The notes: generated from the sequence alone by a model not told the origin. Counted from the first letter of the stretch, positions 28,568 through 41,000 are shown. The stretch is DNA of 64,000 nt from an uncultured Pseudomonadota bacterium (GCA_903908265.1 CAIVRI010000080.1:117569-181568); one strand, 5' to 3'. Program-made: numbers and translations.

Positions 28568-29497
28568 ATGAACTCCCCGGCCCACACCCCTGTCTTCGAG
28601 ACCGCCCTGAAGGGCCTGACGCGCATCCATCGCGGCAAGGTACGTGACGTCTATGCGCTCGACGAGGCGCACATGCTGATCGTGACGACCGACCGGCTTT
28701 CCGCCTTCGACGTGGTGCTGCCGGACCCGATCCCGGAAAAGGGTCGGGTGCTGACGCAGATCTCAAATTTCTGGTTTGAGAAAACCAGCCACATCGTGCG
28801 CAACCATCTGACCGGCCGCTCGCTGGAAGAGTTCGTATCCGACCCTAGCGACCGCGCCTTGTTGGCAGGTCGCGCCATTGTGGTGCAACGCCTAAAAGCG
28901 CTGCCCGTGGAGGCAGTGGTCCGTGGCTATGTGATCGGTGGTGGCTGGAAGGAATATCAAAGCACCGGTGGTATCTGCGGCATCACACTGCCGACGGGAC
29001 TACGCATGGCCGATCGCTTGCCCGAGCCGATCTTCACGCCGGCCACGAAAGCCGCCGTCGGCGAGCACGATGAGAATGTGTCCTTTGCGGTAGTCGCCGC
29101 GCAGATCGGCACCGCGCGAGCCGAGGAAGTGCGCCGCACGTCACTCGCCTTGTATGCCTATGCGGCCGAACACGCGCGCCAACGCGGCCTCATTATTGCC
29201 GATACCAAGTTTGAGTTCGGTCTCGACACCGAAGACCGCTTGGTGTTGATGGATGAAATTCTCACGCCCGACTCATCGCGCTTCTGGCCTGCAGACCGCT
29301 ATCAGCCCGGCCAGAACCCGCCATCCTTTGACAAGCAATACGTGCGCGATTACCTGGAGACACTGGACTGGAACAAGAAGGCACCAGGACCTGCGCTCCC
29401 TGTAGAGATCATTCGCCGCACAACGGAAAACTATCTCGAAGCGCTGCGACGTCTCACCGCTGAGATCAGCCCAACACAGCTTGCGCCGCATGCGTAA
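28568..29497 (+). CDS. purC: Phosphoribosylaminoimidazole-succinocarboxamide synthase
   Basis: HRGKVRDVYALDEAHMLIVTTDRLSAFDVVLPDPIPEKGRVLTQIS, VLMDEILTPDSSRFWP. Confidence 0.95.
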   Translation: MNSPAHTPVFETALKGLTRIHRGKVRDVYALDEAHMLIVTTDRLSAFDVVLPDPIPEKGRVLTQISNFWFEKTSHIVRNHLTGRSLEEFVSDPSDRALLAGRAIVVQRLKALPVEAVVRGYVIGGGWKEYQSTGGICGITLPTGLRMADRLPEPIFTPATKAAVGEHDENVSFAVVAAQIGTARAEEVRRTSLALYAYAAEHARQRGLIIADTKFEFGLDTEDRLVLMDEILTPDSSRFWPADRYQPGQNPPSFDKQYVRDYLETLDWNKKAPGPALPVEIIRRTTENYLEALRRLTAEISPTQLAPHA

Positions 29498-29515
29498 AGT
29501 CAACCATCCAGCCGC

Positions 29516-30841
29516 ATGATTCCGACGCTCGCCACCATCGAGACGGCACTCTTCAGAGCGACACCCGCACGCTTTGGCCGCTTCGGCGCCAGTCTGCGAC
29601 GGCTCGTACGGTTCATTTGGGCGATTGGGCGCGACTTGGCCACTGGCGATCTCAACTTGCGCGCCGTCGGTCTGGTCTACACCTCCTTACTCTCCACTGT
29701 GCCACTGTGCGCGTTCAGCTTCTCGGTCCTCAAAGGGCTTGGGTTCCAACACAATCTCGCTCCACTGCTAGCGGAATTCTTCCGCCCGCTGGGCGACCGA
29801 AGCGACGAAGTCGCCAATCGGATCGTGGTATTTGTGGACCACATGAAAGGCGGCGTGGTCGGATCCCTTGGCCTCGCCTTTCTCGTTTGGACCGCCGTAT
29901 CTGTGGTTCAGAAGGTCGAGGACGCCTGCAATCATATTTGGCATATCGCACGCCCCAGAAGCTTAGGGCGACGCTTTGGCGAGTACGTCGGCATCCTTGT
30001 GGTTGGCCCCATCGTTGTGGCGACGACTTTAGGCCTCGTGACATCCATCAGCGGCAGTCCACTCGTCGCACAACTGATGGCGTCGCCTGCGACGGCGTGG
30101 ATCGGCACATTAACTAGCGCCGCGACCCCCGTGATCGCCGGCACACTGGGCTTTGGCTTTCTCTATGGCTTCCTGCCCAACACGCGGGTCACCCCGCGTG
30201 CAGCACTCGGTGCCGCACTGGCCGCCTCGATTGTCTGGGTTGCGGCCAGCTATGGCTTTACCCTGGTACTCAGTTACTCCAAGCAAATGGTGGCGGTTTA
30301 CGCTGGCTTTTCGATCGTCTTGGTCGCGCTGATGTGGCTCTGGTTGAACTGGTTGATCCTGCTCACCGGTTCATTACTTGCGTTTTATTTGCAGCACCCT
30401 GAGTACCTTCGGTCTGGACAACGCGACGTTGTCGCGACGGCTCGGCTACGCGAACAACTCGCGCTGGCCATCATGGTGGTAGTCACCCGCGCGTTTACGC
30501 ACGGGGGTCGCACCAATGCAGCCTCCCTCGCACAAACACTGGACATTCCCTCGATCGCACTACAGCCGATCATTGAGGCGCTAGAGACGGCCGGTCTGTT
30601 GGAAACGACGCTACGAGAGCAACTGGTGCCCGGCAAAGACCCAGCCGCAATCCATTTAGATGAAATCGTGTTGGCGATTCGAGATGCCGGCTCGGGACGC
30701 GCCATCGCACTGGTCGAGGCCAGCATGCCGGGCGTCGTCCGTGTGGTCGGTCAGGGCATCGATAATGCCATTCGCACGGCACTGGGCAACCAAACGCTCG
30801 CCGCCCTCGCGGCCGAGGTCAATGCGGCATCAAACGACTGA
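29516..30841 (+). CDS. YihY/BrkB family inner membrane protein
   Basis: LVYTSLLSTVPLCAFSFSVLKGLG, multi-TM, YGFLPNTRVTPRAALGAALAASIVW, LLAFYLQHPEYL; C-terminal soluble extension. Confidence 0.9.
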   Translation: MIPTLATIETALFRATPARFGRFGASLRRLVRFIWAIGRDLATGDLNLRAVGLVYTSLLSTVPLCAFSFSVLKGLGFQHNLAPLLAEFFRPLGDRSDEVANRIVVFVDHMKGGVVGSLGLAFLVWTAVSVVQKVEDACNHIWHIARPRSLGRRFGEYVGILVVGPIVVATTLGLVTSISGSPLVAQLMASPATAWIGTLTSAATPVIAGTLGFGFLYGFLPNTRVTPRAALGAALAASIVWVAASYGFTLVLSYSKQMVAVYAGFSIVLVALMWLWLNWLILLTGSLLAFYLQHPEYLRSGQRDVVATARLREQLALAIMVVVTRAFTHGGRTNAASLAQTLDIPSIALQPIIEALETAGLLETTLREQLVPGKDPAAIHLDEIVLAIRDAGSGRAIALVEASMPGVVRVVGQGIDNAIRTALGNQTLAALAAEVNAASND

Positions 30842-32176
30842 TCCGTCGCCGGCGACGGTCATCTCCGCCACCAGAATAGACCCCGTCTGAACCGCACCGC
30901 GCACATCCACGTCGCTACCAACGGCCACCAGATCGCGATACATCTGCCGCAGATTGCCCGCAATAGTCACTTCGTTAACGGGATAGGCGATCTCGCCGCC
31001 TTCTACCCAGAAACCGGTTGCGCCGCGTGAATAATCGCCCGTCACGCCATTGACGCCCTGCCCCATCAGTTCGGTGACGACGAGGCCACGACCCATACGC
31101 CGCAACAACCCGGCGTAGTCTTCCGCGCCCGAATGGACGATCAGATTATGGACGCCCCCGGCGTTGCCCGTGGTGGACAGCCCTAATTTGCGCGCCGAAT
31201 ACGTATCGAGAATGTAGCCGTCCACAGTGCCGGCCTGGACCAGTTCGCGGTCCTTGGTGCGACATCCTTCGGCATCAAAAGGGGCACTGCCCAACGCACC
31301 CTGCAAGTGCGGTCGCTCAGAGACCGAAAAGAAGGACGGAAAAATCGTTTCTCCGGCAGCGTCCAGCAAGAACGAGCTGCGCCGATACTGCGCACCACCG
31401 CGTATCGCACCAAGAAAATGCCCGAGCAAGCCACGAGCAAGCTCTGGCACGTACAGCACGGGCACCCGCACTGTGGCGATGCGACGTGCCCCTAGGCGCG
31501 CCACCGTGCGCTCTGCAGCCCTACGACCGATGGCCGCAGCGGCCTCGAGCATCTGGGGGTCGCGTGCGGCGCTGTACCAGTAATCCCGTTCCTGCTGCTC
31601 ACCCTGCTGCCCCATCACGACGCAACTGACACTGGCGTAGGTCGAGGGATACCCGGCGATAAAGCCCTGCGTATTACCGTACACACGCTCGGCGGAATGC
31701 GCGCTAATCGATGCCCCTTCTGAATTCGTGATGCGCGGATCGACCGCGAGTGCGGCCGCCTCACACGCCCGTGCCAACTCGATCGCCCGTTCCGCGTCGA
31801 TATCCCAAGGATGACTCAGCGCCAGATCCGGGATGCTCGTGGCTAGCGTGGCCGCATCCGGCAAGCCCGCGTACGGATCCTCGGCGGTAAATCGCGCAAT
31901 GGATACCGCCTTACGCACGGTATCGGCAATCGCCGCCCAGGATAGATCGCCGGTGGAGGCCGAACCCTTGCGCTGTCCCACGTAGGCCGTTATTCCCATA
32001 CCCCGGTTACGGTGATGCTCTAGCGTTTCGACCTCCCCTAAGCGGACGGTCACGGACAAACCCGTGTCGACACTGACCCCTACATCGGCCGCGGTCGCGC
32101 CGACCGCGCCGGCTTCGGCAAGGGCGCGCTCGACGAGGACGGACAGTTGATCCGCGGAGGGGGTGCGTTGCGTCAT
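30830..32176 (-). CDS. pmbA: TldE/PmbA metalloprotease-family protein
   Basis: TVRLGEVETLEHHRNRGMGITAYVGQRKGSASTGDLS, GVTGDYSRGATGFWVEGGEIAYPVNEVTIAGNL. Start MTQRTPSADQ at 32176; convergent overlap with yihY. Confidence 0.92.
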   Translation of the reverse strand: MTQRTPSADQLSVLVERALAEAGAVGATAADVGVSVDTGLSVTVRLGEVETLEHHRNRGMGITAYVGQRKGSASTGDLSWAAIADTVRKAVSIARFTAEDPYAGLPDAATLATSIPDLALSHPWDIDAERAIELARACEAAALAVDPRITNSEGASISAHSAERVYGNTQGFIAGYPSTYASVSCVVMGQQGEQQERDYWYSAARDPQMLEAAAAIGRRAAERTVARLGARRIATVRVPVLYVPELARGLLGHFLGAIRGGAQYRRSSFLLDAAGETIFPSFFSVSERPHLQGALGSAPFDAEGCRTKDRELVQAGTVDGYILDTYSARKLGLSTTGNAGGVHNLIVHSGAEDYAGLLRRMGRGLVVTELMGQGVNGVTGDYSRGATGFWVEGGEIAYPVNEVTIAGNLRQMYRDLVAVGSDVDVRGAVQTGSILVAEMTVAGDGSVV

Positions 32177-32225
32177 AAACGTGACCGACGGAGGATAGAA
32201 AACCCATTCTAGGCTAGGATAGGGC

Positions 32226-32750
32226 ATGACGGCAGAACACGACTTCGAATACCAAGCTGAACGGCCCAATAAGAGTCAGTTAAAGCGGGACGCTGAGGAC
32301 ATGAAACGTCTCGGCGACGCACTGGTTCGAATGGCACCGGCGGATCTTGAGCGGATCGAACTCCCAGAGAAGCTGCGCGATGCCATTGAGCTGGCGCGGC
32401 GCATCTCCGCGCATGGGGGCGCAGCCCGCCAACGCCAACTCATCGGCAAGCTGCTGCGCAAGTACGACGCCCAAGCCATCCTGGCCGCCATCGAGACCAA
32501 GGCACTGGACGAACGGCTACAGGCCCGCGAATTCCATCGCCTCGAGACCTGGCGTAACCGCTTGATTGAGGAGGGCAACCCGGCGATCGAAGCACTGCTC
32601 ACTGCCCACCCCCATCTCGATGCCAGCCACGTGCGCTTGCTGGTGGGCACGGCCCAGCACGAAGCCGCGCGCGGCCGCCCGCCAGCGGCGTCCCGCGAAC
32701 TGTTCCGTTGGCTACGTGAGGCTCTCGCAGAAGTGCCTCCTGACGCGTAA
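32226..32750 (+). CDS. darP: DUF615 family ribosome-associated protein YjgA (DarP)
   Basis: [47 protein letters not shown]; divergent to pmbA. Confidence 0.9.
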   Translation: MTAEHDFEYQAERPNKSQLKRDAEDMKRLGDALVRMAPADLERIELPEKLRDAIELARRISAHGGAARQRQLIGKLLRKYDAQAILAAIETKALDERLQAREFHRLETWRNRLIEEGNPAIEALLTAHPHLDASHVRLLVGTAQHEAARGRPPAASRELFRWLREALAEVPPDA

Positions 32751-32760
32751 TATTCAGCCT

Positions 32761-33255
32761 ATGCAAGTACTTGTTGGCATCATCATGGGGTCATCGTCGG
32801 ACTGGGAGACGATGCGCCCAGCCGCCGAAACACTCAGCAAACTCGGTATCCCGCACGAGACGCGCATTATCTCGGCGCACCGGACACCAGATCTCTTGTT
32901 CGAGTACGCCTCGACGGCGCAATCGCGCGGTCTGGAAATCATCATCGCCGGGGCCGGCGGTGCCGCCCATCTGCCGGGGATGACGGCTGCCAAGACCTTA
33001 CTCCCAGTCCTCGGCGTCCCGGTCCAGTCCAAAACGCTGTCCGGCATCGATTCGCTGCTGTCGATCGCCCAAATGCCGGCCGGCATTCCGGTAGGCACCT
33101 TGGCCATTGGCCCCGCGGGCGCCACCAATGCCGCGCTCTTGGCCGCTGCGATGCTGGCGAATAAATACCCCGCTTTCGGCAGCGCGCTCGAAGCCTTCCG
33201 GGCGGCGCAAACGGCCGCTGTCCTAGAGCGCGGGGACCCGAGCGTCGCCTCGTGA
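32761..33255 (+). CDS. purE: N5-carboxyaminoimidazole ribonucleotide mutase
   Basis: [74 protein letters not shown] 32761. Confidence 0.96.
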   Translation: MQVLVGIIMGSSSDWETMRPAAETLSKLGIPHETRIISAHRTPDLLFEYASTAQSRGLEIIIAGAGGAAHLPGMTAAKTLLPVLGVPVQSKTLSGIDSLLSIAQMPAGIPVGTLAIGPAGATNAALLAAAMLANKYPAFGSALEAFRAAQTAAVLERGDPSVAS

Positions 33256-34337
33256 GGATTGGGATCATCGGGGCAGGGCAACTCGGTCGCATGTTGGCAG
33301 AGGCCGGACACCCTCTGGGTCTGGAATTTCGCTTCTACGACCGCAGCGCCGATACGCCAGGCGGACAAGTCGCACCAATTGTCACCGGTGAATTTGAAGA
33401 TCACGAAAAACTAGCCGCATTCGCCCGCGGCTGCGATGTGGTCACCTTCGATTGGGAAAATGTCCCCGTGGCCTCGCTGTTGCCCATCGCCAAGCGTATC
33501 CCGGTCTACCCGCAGCCCGAATTCTTAGCGATCGCACAGGATCGCCTGTTAGAGAAGACACTGTTCCGCGACCTCGGCATCCCAACCCCACCATTCGCAC
33601 CGGTCGACCTGCGCTATGACTTGGAATGCGCGCTGGAGCGCATCGGGGCACCGGGCATCCTCAAGACGCGACGTTTGGGTTACGACGGCAAAGGCCAAGC
33701 CCGCATCATGCAACGGGCCGCTGCGGGCGCCGCGTTTGCATCGTTAGGCGGGCAGTCGCTGATCTATGAGAGCTTTGTGCGCTTCTCGCGTGAAGTCTCC
33801 ATGATCGCAGCGCGCAGTGCGGCCGGCAAAATCGTGTACTACCCACTGTCCGAGAACGTCCATGCCAGTGGCATTTTGGACGAAACGCGGGCGCCTGCTC
33901 GCTACCCGGCGCTCGAGCGACAGGCCCGCCGGCACATGCGCGCTATCCTCGAGCGATTCAAGTACGTCGGCATTCTCGCGGTGGAGTTCTTTGTCGACAA
34001 AGGCGTGCTGCTCGCCAATGAGATGGCGCCACGCGTGCATAACTCCGGCCACTGGACGATTGAGGGCGCCGTCTCCAGTCAGTTTGAAAACCATTTGCGC
34101 GCCATTGCCGGTTTACCACTGGGCTGCACCGACGCACGTGGTCACTCTGCGATGGTTAATTTTGTCGGCGCAATGCCCTCCCGCGAACGCGCATTGGCCG
34201 TACCAGGACTGCACTGGCATGATTACGGCAAGCGCGAGGCGCGTCCGGGGCGCAAACTGGGCCATGCAACCGTTGTCGCGGCAACCGCCAAACAACGAGA
34301 TTTGTTATTGCGCCGAGCGCGACGACTGAAAGGGTAA
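33252..34337 (+). CDS. purK: 5-(carboxyamino)imidazole ribonucleotide synthase
   Basis: [45 protein letters not shown]-type motif, [18 protein letters not shown]. Confidence 0.95.
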   Translation: MRIGIIGAGQLGRMLAEAGHPLGLEFRFYDRSADTPGGQVAPIVTGEFEDHEKLAAFARGCDVVTFDWENVPVASLLPIAKRIPVYPQPEFLAIAQDRLLEKTLFRDLGIPTPPFAPVDLRYDLECALERIGAPGILKTRRLGYDGKGQARIMQRAAAGAAFASLGGQSLIYESFVRFSREVSMIAARSAAGKIVYYPLSENVHASGILDETRAPARYPALERQARRHMRAILERFKYVGILAVEFFVDKGVLLANEMAPRVHNSGHWTIEGAVSSQFENHLRAIAGLPLGCTDARGHSAMVNFVGAMPSRERALAVPGLHWHDYGKREARPGRKLGHATVVAATAKQRDLLLRRARRLKG

Positions 34338-34388
34338 GAACGATGCACGCCCGCTTGGTAACCCGCTTGCGTGCCTAAGACCTACCAG

Positions 34389-34420
34389 CCTGCCCGCCTG
34401 CCCGCCTGCCTGCCTGCCTG
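34389..34420 (+). repeat. Tetranucleotide repeat (CCYG)x8
   Basis: cctg cccg cctg cccg cctg cctg cctg cctg, immediately upstream of the FHA-ATPase gene. Confidence 0.9.
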
Positions 34421-34438
34421 CCCTGGCAGACTACCCTG

Positions 34439-35692
34439 ATGTATCTGCAACGGTTTGGACTCAAGATGCTGCCGTTCCGGCTGAGCCCGGATGTGGCATT
34501 TCTGTTCCCGTCGGCGAATCATTTGGCAGCCACCGAGTCACTGCGCCGGGTAGCCGCCGGTCGCGGCGGCATCACCGTACTGACCGGACCGGCAGGCGCA
34601 GGCAAGACCACGCTGATCGAGCGCCTGCTGCTCGACGTGCCCACCACGACCGCCGTCGCCCGACTACACCACGGCTTACCGTCAACCATTGCCCTGCTAC
34701 AAGGCTTGCTGGTGCAGTTCGGCTATGCCCCCTACCACCTGACGCGAGCGGAGTTGGCTTCGGCCCTGCACACCTTCGTGGCCGAGCGCGAACACGCGCA
34801 GCAACATACCTTGGTCGTCATTGATGAAGCGCAGCGGTTAAGCAACGCAGGCTTGGCCGAACTGCTCGGCGACCTGACCCCGGAAATGACACGACTCGCC
34901 GTGCTGTTGGTTGGTGACCCATCCTTACATGAACGGATCCGGGATGCCGAGATCGTGCCATCCCATGCACCACGAGTGGGGCATATCGAACTGTCCCCGC
35001 TACGCCCCGATGAACTGGTCGGCTACCTAGAGCATCGACTCCTCACCGCCGGCGCAACAGATCGGCAGATATTTGAGGACACCGCGGTGGATCTGCTGAT
35101 GCGAGTCACCGGGGGGCTGCCAAAATTCATCAACAAGCTGGCGGATGGGGCACTGGCAGCGGCGTTTGATCAAAACCGCAACACGGTGCAAACCGAAGAC
35201 GTCCTGAGCGCAGCCCGACTCCTTGGAGAGATTGAAACCAGTCAACGTCGCTATGGCGGCTGGACCCCTGCAGCGGTTGCGCAACCGGCCGCCTCGTCGG
35301 ATGAAACGGTACCCGACACTGCGGGAGAAGCTACGGCCGAGCCCCTTGCCGAACTCTCCCAAACGGCTGATGCCGCAACTGCCATCGCGCCACGCTGGCG
35401 GCTGCGACTACAGAGCAAAGGCGCCGCGTTGCGCACCATGACGATCTCGACGGGCGACTTCTATATCGGTCGTTCCCGAGAGAACGACCTGCAGATTGAA
35501 TCCCGTTATATCAGCCGTCGACACTGCCGGCTTACAGTCCAACCAGACCGGCTGACCATCGAGGATCTCGACAGCACGAACGGCCTCAAACTACGCGGCG
35601 AACCCATCTGGAAAGATGCCCTGCAGGATGGCGACGTCGTACACATCGGCATCCACGAACTGCACTTTGAAAGGGTGGACCCCGAGCGCTAG
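34439..35692 (+). CDS. ExeA-like AAA ATPase with C-terminal FHA domain
   Basis: Walker A TVLTGPAGAGKTTLIERLL, Walker B LVVIDEAQRLS; C-terminal FYIGRSRENDLQIESRYISRRHCRLTVQPDRLTIEDLDSTNGLKLRG. Confidence 0.85.
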   Translation: MYLQRFGLKMLPFRLSPDVAFLFPSANHLAATESLRRVAAGRGGITVLTGPAGAGKTTLIERLLLDVPTTTAVARLHHGLPSTIALLQGLLVQFGYAPYHLTRAELASALHTFVAEREHAQQHTLVVIDEAQRLSNAGLAELLGDLTPEMTRLAVLLVGDPSLHERIRDAEIVPSHAPRVGHIELSPLRPDELVGYLEHRLLTAGATDRQIFEDTAVDLLMRVTGGLPKFINKLADGALAAAFDQNRNTVQTEDVLSAARLLGEIETSQRRYGGWTPAAVAQPAASSDETVPDTAGEATAEPLAELSQTADAATAIAPRWRLRLQSKGAALRTMTISTGDFYIGRSRENDLQIESRYISRRHCRLTVQPDRLTIEDLDSTNGLKLRGEPIWKDALQDGDVVHIGIHELHFERVDPER

Positions 35693-35693
35693 C

Positions 35694-37178
35694 TCAGCCG
35701 GTACCGCCGACCGTTAATCCATCGATGCGCATGGTCGGCAAACCAACGCCCACGGGGATGGTCTGCCCTTCCTTACCGCAAATACCCACCCCGGCATCGA
35801 TCTTCAGATCGTTGCCGAGCATCGTGACCCGCTGCAGCACTTCAGGGCCTGAGCCAATCAACGAAGCACCCTTGACCGGCTGGGTAATGCGACCGTCCTC
35901 AATCAGGTAGGCCTCACTGGTCGAGAAGACAAATTTGCCACTCGTTGTATCGACCTGCCCACCACCAAAATTGACGGCATAGAGGCCGCGCTCGACGGAA
36001 CGCACAATTTCTTCAGGATCATGTGGCCCAGGCAGCATGTAGGTATTGGTCATCCGCGGCAGGGTGGCATGCGCGAAGGACTCACGCCGGCCGTTACCAG
36101 TAGACCCAGCGCCCATCAGACGCCCGTTCAGACGATCCTGCATATAGCCTTTCAAGACACCGCCCTCAATGAGGGTCGTGCAGCGCGTAGGCGTGCCTTC
36201 ATCATCGATGCTGAGTGAACCGCGACGACGCTCGAGCGTGCCGTCGTCGACCACCGTGCACAGGGCGCTGGCGACCTTCTCCCCCATCCGGCCAGAAAAC
36301 GCCGAAGTGCCCTTGCGATTGAAATCACCCTCCAGCGGATGCCCGACCGCTTCATGCAACATGACCCCAGGCCATCCACTGGCAAGCACCACTGTCATGG
36401 TACCGGCGGGCGCGGGCACCGCTTGCAGATTCACGCTAGCGGCATGAATCGCCTGGCGAGGCAGATCCGCCACGTCCGGATGACGGAGCAACTCATCGAG
36501 CGAGTAGCGCCCGCCCATACCCACATAACCCTGCTCGCGGCGCCCACCAGACTCCAGAATCACGGAGATATTCACCCGTACCAGCGGCCGCACATCCGCG
36601 GCAAGTACGCCGCGTGAGTTCACGACCAGCACGATCTCATACGAACCCGAGAGGCTGGCCATCACCTGCTGTACCCGCGAATCCGCAGCGCGCGCAGCCC
36701 GATCCAACGACTGCAGGAACTCCACCTTGTCGGTGTCGGCCAGCGAGATGATCGGGTCTAAGGGGCGATACAGCCGCGTCGCCGCGATAGGCGCTCCCAC
36801 CCGAATGCCCGCAGCGCCAGGGTGCGCCAACGTACCACCGTGGCGCACAATCGCCCGCGCGGCACGTGCCGCCTCCATCAGGGCCACCTCACCAATCTCA
36901 TCGGAGTAGGCCAAGCCGGTCTTTTCACCGGCCATCGCGCGCACGCCGACCCCCTGATCGATGCTGTGGGATCCGTCCTTCACGATGCCATCTTCCAGCG
37001 ACCACGCCTCTTCACGTGACCACTGAAAATACAGTTCTGCTTCGTCCAAGGCATGCTCATGCATGTAGCCGAGCACGCTCTCTAGCCGGGGCACCGACAG
37101 GCCCGCGGGCAACAAAATGGCATCGTGTGCAAGTTGGTACGGATCAATGTCAGTCACAGCGTTCAATTCGAACCTCAC
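35694..37178 (-). CDS. tldD: TldD metalloprotease-family protein
   Basis: [39 protein letters not shown] (HEAVGH), [33 protein letters not shown]. Confidence 0.95.
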   Translation of the reverse strand: MRFELNAVTDIDPYQLAHDAILLPAGLSVPRLESVLGYMHEHALDEAELYFQWSREEAWSLEDGIVKDGSHSIDQGVGVRAMAGEKTGLAYSDEIGEVALMEAARAARAIVRHGGTLAHPGAAGIRVGAPIAATRLYRPLDPIISLADTDKVEFLQSLDRAARAADSRVQQVMASLSGSYEIVLVVNSRGVLAADVRPLVRVNISVILESGGRREQGYVGMGGRYSLDELLRHPDVADLPRQAIHAASVNLQAVPAPAGTMTVVLASGWPGVMLHEAVGHPLEGDFNRKGTSAFSGRMGEKVASALCTVVDDGTLERRRGSLSIDDEGTPTRCTTLIEGGVLKGYMQDRLNGRLMGAGSTGNGRRESFAHATLPRMTNTYMLPGPHDPEEIVRSVERGLYAVNFGGGQVDTTSGKFVFSTSEAYLIEDGRITQPVKGASLIGSGPEVLQRVTMLGNDLKIDAGVGICGKEGQTIPVGVGLPTMRIDGLTVGGTG

Positions 37179-37996
37179 GCGTCAAGGACGCGATTTGATA
37201 GGGCAGGAAACTCGACTCGGACACGTCGCAGGGCATCAAGATCCACGTTCGCCGTGATAACCCCACTGCCGCGGGGAAGCCGCTGTAAGACACGGCCCCA
37301 AGGGTCTATAGCGATGGTATCACCGTAGGTCTCCCGTCCATTGGGATGCACGCCAGATTGTGCCGCAGCGAAGACGTAGCTCAGATTTTCGATCGCGCGG
37401 GCCCGCAATAGCGTCGCCCAGTGGGCCCGACCGGTGGGTACGGTGAAAGCGGCCGGCATGACCAGAATCTGCGCGCCCGCCGTTACCAGGCGACGGTACA
37501 ACTCCGGAAACCGCATGTCGTAGCAAACCGAGAGCCCGACGCACCCGATCGGCGTGTCCACGGTAACCACCTGCCTGCCCGGCGCGACGTGCGCACTCTC
37601 GCGATAACTTTCACCTGGCTTGCCCGGCACGTCGACGTCGAACAAATGCATTTTGTCGTACCGAGCGACGCACTGACCGGCAGGGTCGTACACCAAGGTC
37701 GAGTTGGTGACACGCCCATCCTCCGCCTCGCTGCGCAGGGGCTGGGTGCCACCGATCAGCGTAATGCCATGGCGAACAGCTGCCGCCGCCAGGAAGTCCT
37801 GGGTTGGGCCACTCCCTGGCACCTCGGCAATATCGCGCTTATCGCTATCGCGGCGACCGATGAAATTGAAATTCTCAGGCAGCAGCACTACCGCCGCCCC
37901 GCGCTCGGCCGCCTGTGCAATGAGCGGCTGCGCGATGGCGAGATTCGCTCCCACATCCGGACCCGAGGTCATCTGTACCGCTGCAAAAACACCCAT
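37175..37996 (-). CDS. Carbon-nitrogen hydrolase (nitrilase superfamily, Nit-like)
   Basis: [73 protein letters not shown] (E-K-C site). Confidence 0.9.
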   Translation of the reverse strand: MGVFAAVQMTSGPDVGANLAIAQPLIAQAAERGAAVVLLPENFNFIGRRDSDKRDIAEVPGSGPTQDFLAAAAVRHGITLIGGTQPLRSEAEDGRVTNSTLVYDPAGQCVARYDKMHLFDVDVPGKPGESYRESAHVAPGRQVVTVDTPIGCVGLSVCYDMRFPELYRRLVTAGAQILVMPAAFTVPTGRAHWATLLRARAIENLSYVFAAAQSGVHPNGRETYGDTIAIDPWGRVLQRLPRGSGVITANVDLDALRRVRVEFPALSNRVLDA

Positions 37997-38006
37997 TCGT
38001 CAATCC

Positions 38007-41000
38007 TCAGTCGCGTGGTTCGGTTGGTGCGACAACATCCGTCGCCAAGGGCGGCGCGTCGGTGGCTTCGGGCGCGGCGTCGGCAACGGGTGCCTTGCCC
38101 GTCACATCGCGCGCGGCCGTCGCGCCGATCCGTTCAATGATTGGCTTGTCCCAGCCACCGGTGATCCGATAGTACCCACGGGCCATGCCGCCGAGCGGTT
38201 CCTTGAAGACGGACGAGAACAGCAGCAGTGCCGCGCCGATCGCCGGGCCCGCGGCCAGTACCCCGGCGGCGGCGAGCGGTCCGCTGACGTGGCCGGTGAT
38301 CTTGGCTGTCTGGTCATAGTCGCGCGCCAAAAGTCCCGTGCGCCCCACAATCCCTATCTCCGCCGCCGGGCCTTTCAGGATCAAGTTTTGCGTGTAGGCA
38401 TTACCGCCATTAAAGGCGAAATCGCCGCGAATATGATCGAAAGCGAAGCCCTTGTCGGTCAAATCGGAAAAATCGAGTGTCAGTCGACGCGGCAGGGCGG
38501 CAATCGATAGCAAGCCCAGGACGCGACCCGCACCCGGGCTGACACCCAACACCTGCCCTTGCTCAACCTCCAGTTTTACATTGCCCGTCGCGCGCGCGAA
38601 CAGACCAATATCTAGGCTACCAGGCCAGCCGAGTGCCCCCGTTGCGTGGGCCCGCTTGCCCGTCAAGGTTTGCTGAAACCCCCATGCGTTCAAGGTGTCT
38701 TGGAAGTCCGTGCTGTCGAACACAAAATTTAGCGTGCTCGATTGGCCTGACTGGGTCTTGATCCAACTGCCCTTGGCCGTTGCTTCGAAGGAATTGCCAT
38801 GCAAGGCGGCATGATCGAGTACCAGACCATCCGGTCCGCGCGACAACACCGCATCCAGCGAACCAAAGCGGCGCTTCTGCACTTCCAGATTGCGCACTTT
38901 GATCAGAATGGGCGGCAGTTGTGTGGGATCGGTCTCTTCCACCTCGGCAGTGGGCTCCCCATCGGCATGCTCGCCCAAGAGCAAGCGATCCATGTCAAAA
39001 ATCAGCGGGGCCTCGCCGCGTAACTCATAGGGCACCGTGATCAAACCGCGCGCCGCAGGGCCTTCAACGGCGACTCGCCAAGCACCATCATGCGCGCCGA
39101 GCGCCAATGAGACGTCGGGGAAGCGAAAACCAAAGATCGTGAAGTGATCCACGACCAGCGTGCTGCCCGACAGAATATCGGCGATCGCACTGCTGGCTTG
39201 CTGCCGGAGACGAACCCGCAGCCAGGCCGATAAATCATAGTCGGGCAGTCGACCATCGAGCCAAACACCGGGCCCCTCGCGCAGCAACGGGGCGCCCGGA
39301 CCGAAGTGAACACTGCCACGCAGCAACCGCAGCGCGTCATCCGCATCGGCACGCCACTCAAATACCGCACCATCGCGACCCAATTCAGAGTGGAGTGTCA
39401 CCCCAAGCGGTCGCACCGCCTCCAGCTTCATGCCAGGCGGGACCGCCTGATCCCTACTGACCGGAAAATCGATAGCGACCTCTAGATGCAACAAGCGTTG
39501 CGCGTCCACCGCTTTATACAGCGGCACGGGAAACGCCGATGACAAGCCGGCGAGTGTGGACTGCAACTGCACCACGCCGGTCCCCCAGCGCGTCTCCACT
39601 TCATGCGGTATGACCGTCCTATCAGGCGCTGCGTCTGCCGGCAAAGGATCGGGTGGTGGTTGCCATTCGAGCCGAGGGAACCGCGCCGACAAGGTCCAGT
39701 CCGTCGCGCCGCCAATCCACTCCCCATGATCGATGCCTAAGGCGGACTGTACTTGCTCCCCTAATACCTTGCCTTCACCGATGACCGTCAGCGTGCGTTC
39801 AGGTCCGCGGGAGCCGACCGTCTTTGCGTGGAATTTCGCCGGGCCACCCAACACGGTAGCGGTCAACTTCGGCACGGTCACGTCCCGATTGTGGATCAAG
39901 ACGCTGCCTGTTACGTCACGCGCCGGCTCATCCAAGCCGGGCACTTTGATCTGTGCATGTTCCAAGCGGGCTTCGACCGCGACGAGACGGTCTGCGAAGT
40001 GGCGCAAGGGCAGCACCAACTTCAGGTCGCCACTCATCGGGCCCTTGCCACCGAGCTGCATAAAAATGGGGCCGAGCTTAGGCCCCACCATTGATGCCTG
40101 TAGATACGCCAGCGCATCCCGTACATCGCCATCTAGTTTGGCGTCGGCAGTCAGTTCTGCCTCCTTAAAGTCCTGCATGGCCGCTACCCCTTCACGAATG
40201 GTCATGCCATGCACATGCCCCTCGCGGGCGTGCGCCGTGAAGCCGCTATTCTTGAACTCGACATTGCCCGAGAGGTCCTCCAGTTCACCAAACTCCGGGT
40301 GAAACCGCAGGCGCAGATGTTCATACGTGTACGCGATCCGGAACAATCCGCCCCCCTCTCGGAAGGGAAAGCGCGTCAAATCCCCAGACAACTCTGCGCG
40401 TCCGTCCGGCACCACCCCGGCCAAAAACGCATGATCGAGCCAATCCATGGTCAGTGGCGGAATCTTCTTGCTGGGTAGGTAAACAGGGGCGTTGACGGCA
40501 TGAATGCCGCCAAACCGAAAATCAAGATCGACATTCGAAGGCGTTTGCGGATCAGTCGGCAGAAACAGACGCACATGACCTTCGGCATGGGCGCCCAGGG
40601 ACGCCAGTGACACCTCGGTCAACGCAAAGCGCCAACCATCGGGCTTCCACGCCACCGCAAAATTGGACTGCAAGTGCTCGAGCGGAACCGGCGCGCGCAT
40701 CGCCCGGGCAAGATCCAGTGTGAAGGCCGACGAATGCAGTTCACCCGTCGCATGGTCCCCGGCGCCGGCAATGGAGCCGGACAGACCGGTCATGCCCGGA
40801 ATAGCCTCAAACGCCCCGATGCCGATATCACGCAAACGTGCGCCGCCATCGATCCGCCAGCCCCGCGCCAGATCATGCGTGACTGCAAGATCAACGCTAT
40901 TCAATTGACCACGGGGCGACAAAGCCAAGCCGATGTCCCGCATTCGGCCTTCCGGCAACAGCGAGGCCAGCGCGCCCAAAGCATCGAGATGCACCGAAGG

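Noticed and set aside
30830-30841. Convergent stop overlap of yihY and pmbA
   Set aside because: Compact genome organisation; common and not informative alone.
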